In this document: positions 39,155 through 49,806 of the stretch, piece by piece
How positions within the stretch are numbered: position 1 is the first letter of the stretch
How the letters are laid out: each line of letters starts with the position of its first letter
NCBI GenBank assembly: GCA_905234665.1
Contig: CAJOIV010000001.1
Location: forward strand, 31,150-95,149
Direction of reading: 5' to 3'
Length of the DNA stretch: 64,000 bases
DNA from: an uncultured Bacteroidales bacterium
Lineage (GTDB): Bacteria > Bacteroidota > Bacteroidia > Bacteroidales > P3
Program-made: the position numbers and the translations under genes
Notes under the pieces: model-generated
What the model saw: the letters and a program-made list of their open reading frames with translations, nothing else
Told to the model about the DNA's origin: nothing
Database searches by the model: none

Positions 39155-40282
39155 ATGAAAAGAAACATTATAATCACTGGTGGTGCTGGCTTTATCGGAA
39201 GCCACGTCGTACGTCTGTTTGTCAACAAATACCCCGATTATCACATCTTCAATGTCGACAAACTCACCTACGCAGGCAACCTCGCCAACCTCAAAGACAT
39301 CGAGGACAAGCCCAACTACACCTTCGTCAAGGCCGACATCTGCGATTTCGACACCATCTTCGACCTCATGCAGCGCCAACACATCGACGGCATCATCCAT
39401 CTCGCCGCCGAAAGTCACGTCGACCGTTCCATCAAAGACCCCTTCACCTTCGCACAGACCAACGTCATGGGCACACTCTCCCTCCTCCAAGCCGCTAAAC
39501 TGGTGTGGGACGGAAACTACGAAGGCAAACGCTTCTACCACATCTCCACCGACGAAGTCTACGGTGCGCTGGAAATCACCGACCCCGAGGGCATCGTCCC
39601 ACCTTTCTCCACCAAAGCCTCCAGCGGAAAGCACCACCTCGCCTACGGCAAAACATTCTTCACCGAAGACCTCAAATACCAACCCCACTCCCCCTACAGC
39701 GCCGCCAAGGCCTCCAGCGACCACTTCGTCCGTGCCTTCCATGACACCTACGGACTGCCCACCATCGTCACCAACTGCTCCAACAACTACGGCCCCTACC
39801 AATTTCCCGAAAAGCTCATCCCGTTATTCATCAATAACATACGCCACCGCAAACCACTTCCCGTCTACGGCAAGGGCGAAAACGTCCGCGACTGGCTCTA
39901 CGTCGTCGACCACGCCCGCGCCATCGACACCATCTTCCATAACGGGAAAATCGCCGAAACCTACAACATCGGCGGATTCAACGAGTGGAAAAACATCGAC
40001 ATCATCAAAGTCGTCATCGCCACCGTCGACCGACTCCTCGGCCGCCCCGAAGGCGCCGACCTCGACCTTATCACCTACGTCACCGACCGCGCCGGACACG
40101 ATATGCGCTACGCCATCGACTCCACCAAACTGCAACGCGAACTCGGTTGGGAGCCCAGCCTCCAGTTCGAAGAAGGCATCGAACTCACCGTTAAATGGTA
40201 CCTCGACAATCAGGAATGGATGGACAACGTCACCAGCGGCGACTACCAGAAATACTACGAACAAATGTACGCCAACCGCTAG
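39155..40282 (+). CDS. rfbB: dTDP-glucose 4,6-dehydratase
   Basis: NIIITGGAGFIGSHVVRLF; HLAAESHVDRSI; STDEVYG; PYSAAKASSDHFVRA. Confidence 0.94.
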   Translation: MKRNIIITGGAGFIGSHVVRLFVNKYPDYHIFNVDKLTYAGNLANLKDIEDKPNYTFVKADICDFDTIFDLMQRQHIDGIIHLAAESHVDRSIKDPFTFAQTNVMGTLSLLQAAKLVWDGNYEGKRFYHISTDEVYGALEITDPEGIVPPFSTKASSGKHHLAYGKTFFTEDLKYQPHSPYSAAKASSDHFVRAFHDTYGLPTIVTNCSNNYGPYQFPEKLIPLFINNIRHRKPLPVYGKGENVRDWLYVVDHARAIDTIFHNGKIAETYNIGGFNEWKNIDIIKVVIATVDRLLGRPEGADLDLITYVTDRAGHDMRYAIDSTKLQRELGWEPSLQFEEGIELTVKWYLDNQEWMDNVTSGDYQKYYEQMYANR

Positions 40283-40295
40283 TGCGCCACACCCC

Positions 40296-40895
40296 ATGAA
40301 CCTCATCTTCGACTTCGGAAACGTACTGGTGCGATGGGAACCCGAGCGGGTCTTCCTCCCCTATTTCGGCGGCGACCAAGCCCGCCACTGGTACTTCTGG
40401 GGCCACATCTGCGACAAACACTGGCGCGACCGCATCGATGCCGGCGACGACACCCAAACGGCCATCCGCCAGCTGCAGGAACGCTATCCCGACTACGCCG
40501 AAGCCATCTCCCTCTACCAAACCCGTTGGGCAGAAATGCTCCCCGGCGAGATGCCCGGAATGCGTGCGCTGCTTCAAGGGCTTAAGAAAAACCCCAACTA
40601 CCGCATCTACGGCCTCACCAACTGGTCCATGGAGACCTTCCCCGCCGCCCGTCAGCGTTTTGAAATACTGCAGATGATTGACAACTACATCGTCTCCGGC
40701 GACGTCAAACTCGTCAAACCCGACCCGCAAATCTTCCATCTGCTTCTCGACCGATACCACCTCGACCCCGCCGACAGCACCTTCATCGACGACAACCCCG
40801 ACAATGTCCAGGCCGCCCGCAACCTCGGGATGCAGGGCATCGTCTTCCACGGCGCCGACGACCTGCGGTTCCAGCTGGGACTGCACTCCGCATAA
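40296..40895 (+). CDS. HAD-superfamily hydrolase
   Basis: MNLIFDFGNVLVRWEPERV; GLTNWS; KPDPQIFHLLLDRY; FIDDNPDNVQAA. Confidence 0.9.
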   Translation: MNLIFDFGNVLVRWEPERVFLPYFGGDQARHWYFWGHICDKHWRDRIDAGDDTQTAIRQLQERYPDYAEAISLYQTRWAEMLPGEMPGMRALLQGLKKNPNYRIYGLTNWSMETFPAARQRFEILQMIDNYIVSGDVKLVKPDPQIFHLLLDRYHLDPADSTFIDDNPDNVQAARNLGMQGIVFHGADDLRFQLGLHSA

Positions 40896-40918
40896 AGAAT
40901 ACCAAACAACCACACAAT

Positions 40919-42850
40919 ATGTTCAAAAGACTCCTTTTCCTGTTTGCCAAACGATACCGCCACACCACCGCCTCCCGATGGATTATCCTGGTCATCGACC
41001 TCATCACGCTGGCCGTGGCATTCGGAATCACCGAAGTATTCCGCAACCATAACAACTCTCTGCCCATCGAGTGGGTGGAAGTAATCGGCAAATACCTCAT
41101 CCTTGCCACACTGTCAATCTTCTGCTACATCGGTGTGGGCACCCACCGCAGCATCATCCGCCACTCAGGCATGTACGACATATACAAAATCCTGTTGGCC
41201 AACATCATCCCCATTATAGCGCTGTCCGCCTTCAACATCGTCAACAACAACCACCCCATCGTCAACAACCGTTATACACCCTCATATAACGAGTTGATTA
41301 TGACCTTTGCAATACAAATCGGACTCATGGCCAGCGTACGACTGATGCTACAACGACTCTACAACGACTACGTCCGCAAACGCCGGCCCACCACCAACGT
41401 CATTATATATGGTGCCGGCGCCGCCGGCGTGATTGCCTATAACGCCTTAGTCCAAGACCCGCTGAACGAATACCGCATCGTAGCCTTCATTGACGACGAC
41501 CCCAAGAAAACCGACACCGCCCTCAACGGCATCCATGTCATGCAGTTCAATGACGTCCTCAACGAACAGTTCATCAAGCAAAAGGACGTCAAGCTGATGG
41601 TCATCGCCATCCCCAACATCCGACTGATGCACAAACAGGCCATCACCACCCGTGGTCTGGACCTCGGCCTCACTGTCAAGGCCGTGCCCCACATCAGCAA
41701 ATGGATCAACGACTCCTTCAACCTCAACCAAATCCAGGACGTCAAAATCGAAGACCTTCTGGAGCGTGAGAGCATCCGGCTCGACAACGTCAACATCGTT
41801 CGCGAAGTCATCGACAAAGTGGTGCTGGTCACCGGTGCCGCCGGCTCTATCGGAAGCGAGATTTGCCGACAGCTCATCCAATACAAACCCAGCAAAATCA
41901 TCATGCTCGACCAAGCCGAGTCGCCGATGTACGACCTGCAATTCGAACTGAAAAGCGATGAACCCTACCGTCAGTATGTGGACCGCATGGAGTTCGTCAT
42001 CGCCAATGTGAAAGACCAGCGCCGCATGGAAGAGGTCTTTGCCCATTACCGCCCGCAGATTGTCTACCACGCCGCCGCCTACAAGCACGTTCCCTTCATG
42101 GAAGAAAACCCCTACGAGGCCATCTATGTCAACGTCTTCGGGACAAAGAACGTAGCCGACCTCGCCATCCAGTACGGAGCGCAGAAATTCGTCATGATTA
42201 GCACCGACAAGGCGGTGAACCCCACCAACGTCATGGGGGCCACCAAGCGGATGGCCGAGATATACATCCAGAGCCGCAGCACCGAGCAGACCCACTTTGT
42301 CACCACCCGCTTCGGCAACGTGCTGGGCTCCAACGGCAGCGTCATCCCGCTGTTCAAGAAGCAACTCGCCGCCGGCGGCCCGCTGACGGTCACCCACAAA
42401 GATATCATCCGCTATTTCATGACCATCCCCGAGGCCTGCAACCTGGTGCTCGAGGCAGGCGCCATGGGCGAAGGGGGCGACATTTTCGTCTTCGACATGG
42501 GCAAGCCCGTCAAGATATACGATATGGCCCGCAAGATGATACAGCTCTCGGGCAAGCATGGAATCGAAATCAAGGAAATCGGCCTGCGTCCCGGCGAGAA
42601 ACTGTACGAAGAGCTGCTGGCCACCAAGGAGAACAACATGCCCACCTACCACCCCAAGATCATGCGGGCACAGGTACGCAAATACCCCATCGACGAAATC
42701 AACCGCGAATATGCCGAGCTATGGGACCTCATGCCCACCCTCGACGACCGGCGCTTGGTGGCGAAGATGAAACACATCGTGCCCGAGTTCAAGAGCAACA
42801 ACAGCATCTACTGCGAACTCGACCACCAGGCTATGCCTGGAGATAATTAA
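40919..42850 (+). CDS. Membrane-bound nucleotide-sugar 4,6-dehydratase (WbpM/CapD/FlaA1-like)
   Basis: N-terminal TMs; VLVTGAAGSIGSEICRQLIQYKPSKIIMLDQAE; STDKAVNPTNVMGATKRMAE. Confidence 0.93.
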   Translation: MFKRLLFLFAKRYRHTTASRWIILVIDLITLAVAFGITEVFRNHNNSLPIEWVEVIGKYLILATLSIFCYIGVGTHRSIIRHSGMYDIYKILLANIIPIIALSAFNIVNNNHPIVNNRYTPSYNELIMTFAIQIGLMASVRLMLQRLYNDYVRKRRPTTNVIIYGAGAAGVIAYNALVQDPLNEYRIVAFIDDDPKKTDTALNGIHVMQFNDVLNEQFIKQKDVKLMVIAIPNIRLMHKQAITTRGLDLGLTVKAVPHISKWINDSFNLNQIQDVKIEDLLERESIRLDNVNIVREVIDKVVLVTGAAGSIGSEICRQLIQYKPSKIIMLDQAESPMYDLQFELKSDEPYRQYVDRMEFVIANVKDQRRMEEVFAHYRPQIVYHAAAYKHVPFMEENPYEAIYVNVFGTKNVADLAIQYGAQKFVMISTDKAVNPTNVMGATKRMAEIYIQSRSTEQTHFVTTRFGNVLGSNGSVIPLFKKQLAAGGPLTVTHKDIIRYFMTIPEACNLVLEAGAMGEGGDIFVFDMGKPVKIYDMARKMIQLSGKHGIEIKEIGLRPGEKLYEELLATKENNMPTYHPKIMRAQVRKYPIDEINREYAELWDLMPTLDDRRLVAKMKHIVPEFKSNNSIYCELDHQAMPGDN

Positions 42851-42879
42851 TTTGATAAGGCTATCTAATCTGAAAAGGG

Positions 42880-43857
42880 TTAGGTGACGGGATGGATTTT
42901 CCCCTTCTGGTTGCAAAAGAAGAAAAAGAGGCCGTAGGCCAGCACCAACACCATGGCGACAAGGAAGGTATAGAGGTTCTTGTCGGGCACCATGATATAG
43001 CCCACATTGATTAACAGCTGCGCCAACGCATAGCCCCCCGACACCCACAAGTGGGGAACCTTGAGGTCGTTGACAAGCGTCTCGTAAGCATGTTCACGGT
43101 GGGCCTGCAGGATGTTGCGGCCATTGAGAAACCGCTTGGCGATGGTGAGCAATCCATCGGCCAGGAAGACGATGATGAGACAGAGATAACTCACCGTCTC
43201 GCCGATATCGGGCTTTGCGCCGTCATAGCGCACAAAAAGGAACAGCACAACCAAACCCATAACGATACTGCCCACGTCACCCGAGAAACAACGCGCCTTG
43301 TTGCGGAAATTGAAAAATCCGAAGATGAGGATGCCGATAAGAATCGTGGCAATGAATGCGTTGTCGACAAACGGGGTATCGAAGATATTGAGGTATCCGA
43401 ACGTACCGACCACAACAAGCGAATAGGCCGCCAACATACCGTTGATGCCGTCCATGAAGTTGTAGACGTTGAGCACGCCGCAAAAGACGACAAGCAGCAG
43501 TATCATCTGCCATACCTGCAGCGTGGAGAGTTCCACATAAAATGCCAGAATCACGGCACCGAACTGCACCCCCAGTCGCAACCAACTGGGCAACTGCCGC
43601 AAGTCATCGATATAACTCACCACCGCCAGGAGGGTGGCGGCAATAAGGAATCGCGGATAGGGGATGTGGTGAACCAGCGCATGATAAAGGATGGCGAAAT
43701 AAAAGATGACTCCGGCGCCCAGCAGCACAGCCTTGTGATGGGAACTGCGCTCGTTGGGGCGGTCGACGACATGGAATTTTTTGGCCAGGAGGAAATAGAG
43801 CATCTCAATGGCCAGCAGAGCGAAAACAGTGATAAGGTAATACATTTCGAAATGCAA
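42880..43857 (-). CDS. MraY/WecA/WbpL-like undecaprenyl-phosphate N-acetylhexosaminyl-1-phosphate transferase
   Basis: DRPNERSSHHKAVLLGAGVIFY; VYNFMDGINGM; CFSGDVGSIVMG; multi-TM. Confidence 0.92.
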   Translation of the reverse strand: MHFEMYYLITVFALLAIEMLYFLLAKKFHVVDRPNERSSHHKAVLLGAGVIFYFAILYHALVHHIPYPRFLIAATLLAVVSYIDDLRQLPSWLRLGVQFGAVILAFYVELSTLQVWQMILLLVVFCGVLNVYNFMDGINGMLAAYSLVVVGTFGYLNIFDTPFVDNAFIATILIGILIFGFFNFRNKARCFSGDVGSIVMGLVVLFLFVRYDGAKPDIGETVSYLCLIIVFLADGLLTIAKRFLNGRNILQAHREHAYETLVNDLKVPHLWVSGGYALAQLLINVGYIMVPDKNLYTFLVAMVLVLAYGLFFFFCNQKGKIHPVT

Positions 43858-43966
43858 AAATACGATTTTTTTTTCGTAACTCGTGTTTTTTTCGTATATT
43901 TGCAGATAGTTTTAACCGATGCCGGCGCACGATAGTGCGCGGTATATAATTATATAAAAACAATTT

Positions 43967-45247
43967 ATGGAGAAGAAAGAGATACGAATAGCGGTGATAG
44001 GATTGGGGTATGTGGGGCTTCCGCTGGCCCGACTTTTCTCGACGAAGTTTCCGACGATAGGGTATGATATGAACCGATCGCGGGTGGCGGCGCTGATGGC
44101 GGGCCACGACGCGACGCTTGAGGTGGCTGACGAGTTGTTGCAGGAGGCCATCGAGAAGCACGGTTTCCGCTGCACGGCGGAGCTGGAGGATATCCGAGAT
44201 TGCAATTTCTATGTGGTGGCGGTTCCGACGCCGGTGGACCGGAACAACACGCCGGACCTGACGCCGCTATACGGTGCCAGCGAGACTGTGGGGAGGGTGA
44301 TTGGCAAGGGAGACGTAGTGGTGTATGAGTCGACGGTGTATCCGGGGGTGACGGAGGACGAGTGCCTGCCGGTGGTGGAGCGCACGTCGGGTCTTCGCTA
44401 TAATGTGGATTTCTTCGCAGGTTATAGCCCCGAGCGCATCAATCCCGGCGACAAGGTGCATACGGTGGAGAAGATTCTGAAAATCACTTCCGGTTCTACC
44501 CCAGAGGTGGCCGACCTTATTGACAGCGTGTACAACGCCGTTCTCATCAACGGCACGCACAAGGCGCCGAGCATCAAGGTGGCGGAGGCTGCGAAGGTTA
44601 TCGAGAACAGCCAACGGGACATCAACATCGCATTTGTCAACGAATTGAGCAAGATATTCACCCTGATGGGCATTGACACGTACGACGTGCTGGAGGCCGC
44701 GGGGACGAAATGGAATTTCATCAAGATGAATCCCGGCCTGGTGGGCGGGCACTGCATCTCGGTGGACCCCTACTACCTAGCCCAATGTGCCCAGCGGATG
44801 GGGTACAACCCCGAGATTATTCTCGCGGGGCGCAGGATGAACGACGGCATGGGAGCCTACGTGGCGGACCAGACGATCAAGCTGATGCTGAAGAAGGGCA
44901 TCCAGGTGCTGGGGTCGAAGATTATCATCATGGGGTTCACGTTCAAGGAGAACTGCCCAGATGTGCGCAACACGAGGGTAATCGACATTTACCGTGCGCT
45001 GCAGGAGTACAATGCAGACATCACGGTGTTCGACCCGTGGGCATCGCCGGAGCGGGTGAAGGCAGAGTACGGCATCAGGATTGTCAACGAGTTGCCGAAG
45101 GATAAATACAGTGCGGCGATTGTGGCGGTGGCACACCGTCAGTTCCGCGAGATGGAGATTGATTTCGACGCGCTGCTGGAGAAGAACCATGTGATTTTCG
45201 ACGTGAAGGCCATTATGCCGAGGGAGTTGGTTGACGGAAGACTCTAA
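43967..45247 (+). CDS. UDP-N-acetyl-hexosamine 6-dehydrogenase (WbpA/WbpO/TviB-like)
   Basis: IRIAVIGLGYVGLPLARLFSTKFPTIGYDMNRSRV; NPGLVGGHCISVDPYYLAQCA; GFTFKENCPDVRNTR. Confidence 0.93.
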   Translation: MEKKEIRIAVIGLGYVGLPLARLFSTKFPTIGYDMNRSRVAALMAGHDATLEVADELLQEAIEKHGFRCTAELEDIRDCNFYVVAVPTPVDRNNTPDLTPLYGASETVGRVIGKGDVVVYESTVYPGVTEDECLPVVERTSGLRYNVDFFAGYSPERINPGDKVHTVEKILKITSGSTPEVADLIDSVYNAVLINGTHKAPSIKVAEAAKVIENSQRDINIAFVNELSKIFTLMGIDTYDVLEAAGTKWNFIKMNPGLVGGHCISVDPYYLAQCAQRMGYNPEIILAGRRMNDGMGAYVADQTIKLMLKKGIQVLGSKIIIMGFTFKENCPDVRNTRVIDIYRALQEYNADITVFDPWASPERVKAEYGIRIVNELPKDKYSAAIVAVAHRQFREMEIDFDALLEKNHVIFDVKAIMPRELVDGRL

Positions 45248-45284
45248 AGCACAGAACTATTAAACGACTAAACTACTAAACCGA

Positions 45285-46265
45285 ATGTCCAACTTTGCAT
45301 TGATAGGGGCGGCAGGGTATATCGCCCCGAGACATTTGAAAGCCATTGCTGACACGGGCAACAACCTTCTGGCCGCCTACGACAGGTTCGACAGCGTGGG
45401 CCGATTGGACAGTTTTTTCCCCGAGTGTTCTTTTTTCACGGAGCATGAGCAGTTCGACCGCTACTGTTCGAAGCAGCAGCGCACGGAGAACCCGCTGGAT
45501 TGGTTTTCGATATGCACGCCGAACTATACGCACGATGCCTTTATCCGCTACGGACTGCGGCTGGGGTGCAACGTAATTTGCGAGAAGCCGCTGGTGCTGA
45601 ACCCGCGCAATATCGACAATCTGGTGGATTTGGAGCGGGAGACGGGCCACGAGGCATACACGATTCTGCAGCTGCGCCTGCACGACTCTATCGTGGCGCT
45701 AAAGAAGAAGGTCGACGAGGGTCCGCAGGACAAGGTGTACGATGTGGACCTGACCTACATCACCTCGCGCGGCAAATGGTACTACACTTCTTGGAAGGGC
45801 GACGTGCACAAGAGCGGCGGGGTGGCCACGAATATCGGGGTCCACTTCTACGATATGCTGCAGTGGATTTTCGGACCGGTGCAGGAGAATATCGTGCATG
45901 TGATGAGCCACGACCGGGTGGCGGGATTCCTGCGCCTGAAGAAAGCCCGGGTGCGTTATTTCCTGAGCATCAACGCCGCCTGTCTGCCGCCGAATGCGGT
46001 GCAGGGCGAAAAGAAGACCTACCGCACAATCATGATTGACGGCGACGAGTTTGAGTTCAGCCAGGGGTTCACGGAACTGCACACGAAGAGTTACGAGGAG
46101 ATTCTGGCCGGCCGAGGCTTCCGCATCAGCGAGGCGCGGAACTGCATCGAGATTGTCGCCGACATCCGACACGCAACGCCCATCGGACTGAAAGGGGACT
46201 ACCACCCCCTGGCGAAACTGTCCCTGGCGCCGCACCCCTTTGGCTGGGACGACATGAAATACTGA
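45285..46265 (+). CDS. Gfo/Idh/MocA oxidoreductase (WbpB/WlbA-like UDP-GlcNAcA 3-dehydrogenase)
   Basis: MSNFALIGAAGYIAPRHLKAI; NVICEKPLVLNP. Confidence 0.9.
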   Translation: MSNFALIGAAGYIAPRHLKAIADTGNNLLAAYDRFDSVGRLDSFFPECSFFTEHEQFDRYCSKQQRTENPLDWFSICTPNYTHDAFIRYGLRLGCNVICEKPLVLNPRNIDNLVDLERETGHEAYTILQLRLHDSIVALKKKVDEGPQDKVYDVDLTYITSRGKWYYTSWKGDVHKSGGVATNIGVHFYDMLQWIFGPVQENIVHVMSHDRVAGFLRLKKARVRYFLSINAACLPPNAVQGEKKTYRTIMIDGDEFEFSQGFTELHTKSYEEILAGRGFRISEARNCIEIVADIRHATPIGLKGDYHPLAKLSLAPHPFGWDDMKY

Positions 46266-46268
46266 CCC

Positions 46269-47378
46269 ATGGCCACGCGCATCTGTCATATCACGAGTCT
46301 GCACCCCGCCAACGACATACGCATCTTCCACAAGGAGTGTGTTTCGCTGGCGAAGCAGTACGAGGTGTGGCTCATTGCCCCCAACATCGAGGACGACACA
46401 GTCCGTGGGGTTCACCGCATCGGTGTCCCCTTGCCCAAAAGCCGGCTGAAACGCCAGTTCCATCTCAAGCGAGTGCTGCAGAAGGCGCTCGAGGTGGATG
46501 CAGCCGTATACCACCTACACGACCCCGAGTTGCTATCCATGGGCCCCAAGCTCCGCAAGAGGGGGAAGAAGGTCATTTTCGACTCCCATGAGGACGTACC
46601 GATGCAGATACTCACAAAAGAGTACCTGCCCCGCTGGAGCCGGAAACCGTTGTCGCGCCTCTACGCACGCTACGAGCGCAGGCTCATGAAGCGCTATGAC
46701 GCCCTCGTGACCGTCACCCCCAGCATCCTGGAACGGCTCTCCGCCATCAACCGGCAGAGCGTCATGGTGACGAATTATCCAGACTACAGAGAGTTGCCGC
46801 CCCACACGCCCCACGAGGGCGAACCCCACTACATCTGCTTTGCCGGCGGGGTCGACGAGCGATACATGCACGAATACGTCATCCAAAGCCTTCAATACAC
46901 CTGCACCCGCTATCTGCTGGCGGGGCCCTGTTTCATCCCCTCTTATTTCAAGAATCTGCAAGACCTCCCCATGTGGAGTCGCGTGGACTACCAAGGCATC
47001 CTGCCTCCGGAAAAGGTAATGGAACTTTACGCACGCGCCGATGTGGGCATCGTGCTGCTGGACTACTCGCCCAACGTGGGCTACCGGAAAGGGACCCTCG
47101 GGGTGCTGAAGATGTTCGAGTACATGATGGCGGGCATTCCCGTGGTGGCTACGGACCTCGAGCTATGGAAAGAAATCATCGAAGGCTATGACTGCGGCAT
47201 CTGCGTCGACCCGCACGACCCGCACGCCATCGCCAACGCCATCAACACCCTGGTCAACAACCCCGACAAAGCGCGGCAGATGGGTGAGAACGGACGCCGT
47301 GCGGTGAAAGAAAAATACAACTGGGCCACCCAGGAGCAAACACTTCTCAGCCTGTACAAAACATTAATACCCGAATAA
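46269..47378 (+). CDS. Glycosyltransferase (GT4-like)
   Basis: CHITSLHPANDIRIFHKECVSLA; GTLGVLKMFEYMMAGIPVVATDLELWKEI. Confidence 0.88.
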   Translation: MATRICHITSLHPANDIRIFHKECVSLAKQYEVWLIAPNIEDDTVRGVHRIGVPLPKSRLKRQFHLKRVLQKALEVDAAVYHLHDPELLSMGPKLRKRGKKVIFDSHEDVPMQILTKEYLPRWSRKPLSRLYARYERRLMKRYDALVTVTPSILERLSAINRQSVMVTNYPDYRELPPHTPHEGEPHYICFAGGVDERYMHEYVIQSLQYTCTRYLLAGPCFIPSYFKNLQDLPMWSRVDYQGILPPEKVMELYARADVGIVLLDYSPNVGYRKGTLGVLKMFEYMMAGIPVVATDLELWKEIIEGYDCGICVDPHDPHAIANAINTLVNNPDKARQMGENGRRAVKEKYNWATQEQTLLSLYKTLIPE

Positions 47379-47392
47379 ACAACACAAACGCC

Positions 47393-48589
47393 ATGGAGTT
47401 CAGAGACCTAAAGAAACAGTACCAAACACTGAAGCCCGACCTCGACCGGGCCATGCAAGACATCGCCGCCGCCGGCAACTACATCATGGGCGCCCCCGTG
47501 AAAGAACTGGAGCAGCAGCTGGCCGAATATGTCGGCACAAAGCACTGCCTCACATGCGCCAACGGCACCGACGCCCTGACGCTGGTCCTCAAAGCCCTCG
47601 GCATCGGTAAGGGCGACGCCGTCTTCGTCCCCGACTTCACCTTCTTCGCCAGCGCCGAAGTGGTGGCACTCGAAGGTGCGACGCCTGTCTTCGTCGACGT
47701 GGATCCCGAAACGTTCAATATCGACTGCGATAGCCTCCTCGAAGCCCTGCAGGCCGTGCGCGACAACATGACCCTCCGTCCCAAGGCCATCATCGCCGTC
47801 GACCTCTTCGGCCTCCCCGCCGACCATCTGCGCCTGCGCGCCATCGCCGACCGCGAAGAGCTCTTCATCATCGAGGACGGCGCACAAGGGTTCGGCGGCC
47901 AGTTGCGGGGCCCTTCGTCCGACGGCAAAGGCCTCCTCAACTCCAAACGGGCCTGCGGCTATGGCGACATCGGCACCACCTCCTTCTTCCCGGCCAAACC
48001 GCTGGGTTGCTACGGCGACGGCGGCGCCGTGTTCACCGACAACGACGACTGGGCCGCACTGATTGACTCCCTCCGCGTCCACGGCAAGGGAAGCTACAAA
48101 TACGACAACGTGCGCATCGGCATGAACTCCCGCCTCGACACCCTCCAGGCCGCTATCCTCAAAGTCAAGCTGGAAGCCTTCCGCACCCACGAACTCGCCG
48201 ACGTCAACCGCTGCGCCGAATACTACACCCAGCTCATCACCGGCATCACCCGATACAGCAAGAAAGAAATCAACGTCGCACCGCCCATAGTTCCCGAAGG
48301 TCGCTACAGCAGCTGGGCGCAATACACCGTCCGTCTCAGCGTTCCCTCGGGCAACGGCACCTTCAACCGCGAAGCCCTCCAGGCCAAACTCAAAGCCAAA
48401 GGCATCCCCACCATGGTATACTACCCCATCCCCATGAGTCGCCAAACAGCATTCAAGGAGCTCCACCGCTACGTCGAAACCCCGAACGCACAACTCCTCT
48501 CCCAGAGCGTCCTCTCCCTCCCGATGCACCCCTACCTCTCCCGCGAAGAAATGCGTTCCATCGTGGAATCCCTCGTGTCGAGCCTATGA
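47393..48589 (+). CDS. DegT/DnrJ/EryC1 aminotransferase (WbpE/WlbC-like)
   Basis: CLTCANGTDALTLVLKALGIGKGDAV; TTSFFPAKPLGCYGDGGAVFT; GMNSRLDTLQAAIL. Confidence 0.93.
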   Translation: MEFRDLKKQYQTLKPDLDRAMQDIAAAGNYIMGAPVKELEQQLAEYVGTKHCLTCANGTDALTLVLKALGIGKGDAVFVPDFTFFASAEVVALEGATPVFVDVDPETFNIDCDSLLEALQAVRDNMTLRPKAIIAVDLFGLPADHLRLRAIADREELFIIEDGAQGFGGQLRGPSSDGKGLLNSKRACGYGDIGTTSFFPAKPLGCYGDGGAVFTDNDDWAALIDSLRVHGKGSYKYDNVRIGMNSRLDTLQAAILKVKLEAFRTHELADVNRCAEYYTQLITGITRYSKKEINVAPPIVPEGRYSSWAQYTVRLSVPSGNGTFNREALQAKLKAKGIPTMVYYPIPMSRQTAFKELHRYVETPNAQLLSQSVLSLPMHPYLSREEMRSIVESLVSSL

Positions 48590-49806
48590 ACATCTTGATG
48601 ATTAGTCACTATGCCGGGGCGCCCCAATACGGCATGGAATTCCGCTCCTACTACATGGCTCGCGAGTGGGTCCGCATGGGCCACCGCGTAACCATCGTCG
48701 GAGCCTCCTTCTCGCACCTCCGCAAAACGCAACCCGCCCCCGGCCGCGAAACTCTCGATGGAATCCAATACCTCTGGCTCCCCACCGCCCAATACCAAGG
48801 CAACGGACTGAAACGGGTACAGACCATGTTCCAGTTCGTGGCGCAAGTCTACCGCCACCGCAAAGAACTGATCTCTTTCAACCCTGATATCGTCATCGCC
48901 TCTTCCGTCTACACCTTCGACATCTACCCCTGCCGCTACATCGCACGCCGCACCGGCGCACGCCTCGTCTACGAAGTCCACGACCTCTGGCCACTCTCCG
49001 TCATCGTCATCGGCGGCTACAAGCCGTGGCATCCCTTCATCTTCATGCTCCAGCACTGCGAAAACTACGCCTACCGCCATTGCGACATGGTCGTGTCCAT
49101 GCTCGACAAAGCCCTCCCACACATGCAGCGCCACGGCCTCACTCCCGACCGTTTCTGCTGCATCCCCAACGGATACGTGCAAGAAGAATGGGAACACCTC
49201 GACCACATCCAACTGCCCGAAGAGCACACCCGACTCCTCAACCAACTGCACGACGAAGGCAAAACCATCGTGGGATTTGCCGGAGGGCACACCCAGTCCA
49301 CCGCCATGCACATCCTGGTCGAGGCCGCACGCCAACTGCAGGAAGACCCCACCCTCGCCTTCGTCCTCGTGGGCGACGGGCCACAGAAAACCGCACTCAT
49401 CGAGACAGCCCAACACTACCAACTCCGCAACATCCACTTCCTGCCCCCCATTCCCAAGCAAAGCATCCCTCTGCTGCTGCAAAACTTCGACATCTGCTAC
49501 GCCGGCGGCGTCCACAGCACCCTCCACCAGTACGGCACCTCCTTCAACAAAATCACCGACTACATGCTCTCTGGCAAACCCATCGTCAACTCCGTCGACG
49601 AACCCAATAGCCTTATCGAACGCGTGGGTTGTGGCATACAAGTCGAAGCCGAGAACGTGCAACAAGTCTGCCACGCCCTGCACACCCTCGCCCTGATGCC
49701 CCCCTCCGACCGCGCCGCCATGGGAGAGAAAGGCCGCCTCTACGCCACCCAGCACCTCAACTACCGCACCCTGTCGGAACAATTCATCCACTATGTCACA
49801 AAATAG
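48586..49806 (+). CDS. Glycosyltransferase family 4 (WbuB-like)
   Basis: MNILMISHYAGAPQYGMEFRSYYMAREWVRMGHRVTIV; DYMLSGKPIVNSVD. Confidence 0.9.
   Translation: MNILMISHYAGAPQYGMEFRSYYMAREWVRMGHRVTIVGASFSHLRKTQPAPGRETLDGIQYLWLPTAQYQGNGLKRVQTMFQFVAQVYRHRKELISFNPDIVIASSVYTFDIYPCRYIARRTGARLVYEVHDLWPLSVIVIGGYKPWHPFIFMLQHCENYAYRHCDMVVSMLDKALPHMQRHGLTPDRFCCIPNGYVQEEWEHLDHIQLPEEHTRLLNQLHDEGKTIVGFAGGHTQSTAMHILVEAARQLQEDPTLAFVLVGDGPQKTALIETAQHYQLRNIHFLPPIPKQSIPLLLQNFDICYAGGVHSTLHQYGTSFNKITDYMLSGKPIVNSVDEPNSLIERVGCGIQVEAENVQQVCHALHTLALMPPSDRAAMGEKGRLYATQHLNYRTLSEQFIHYVTK

Noticed and set aside
39180-40295. Upstream half of the 571-aa ORF that ends as the HAD hydrolase
   Set aside because: Out-of-frame over rfbB, Ser/Thr/Pro-rich nonsense; true HAD start is ATG at 40296.
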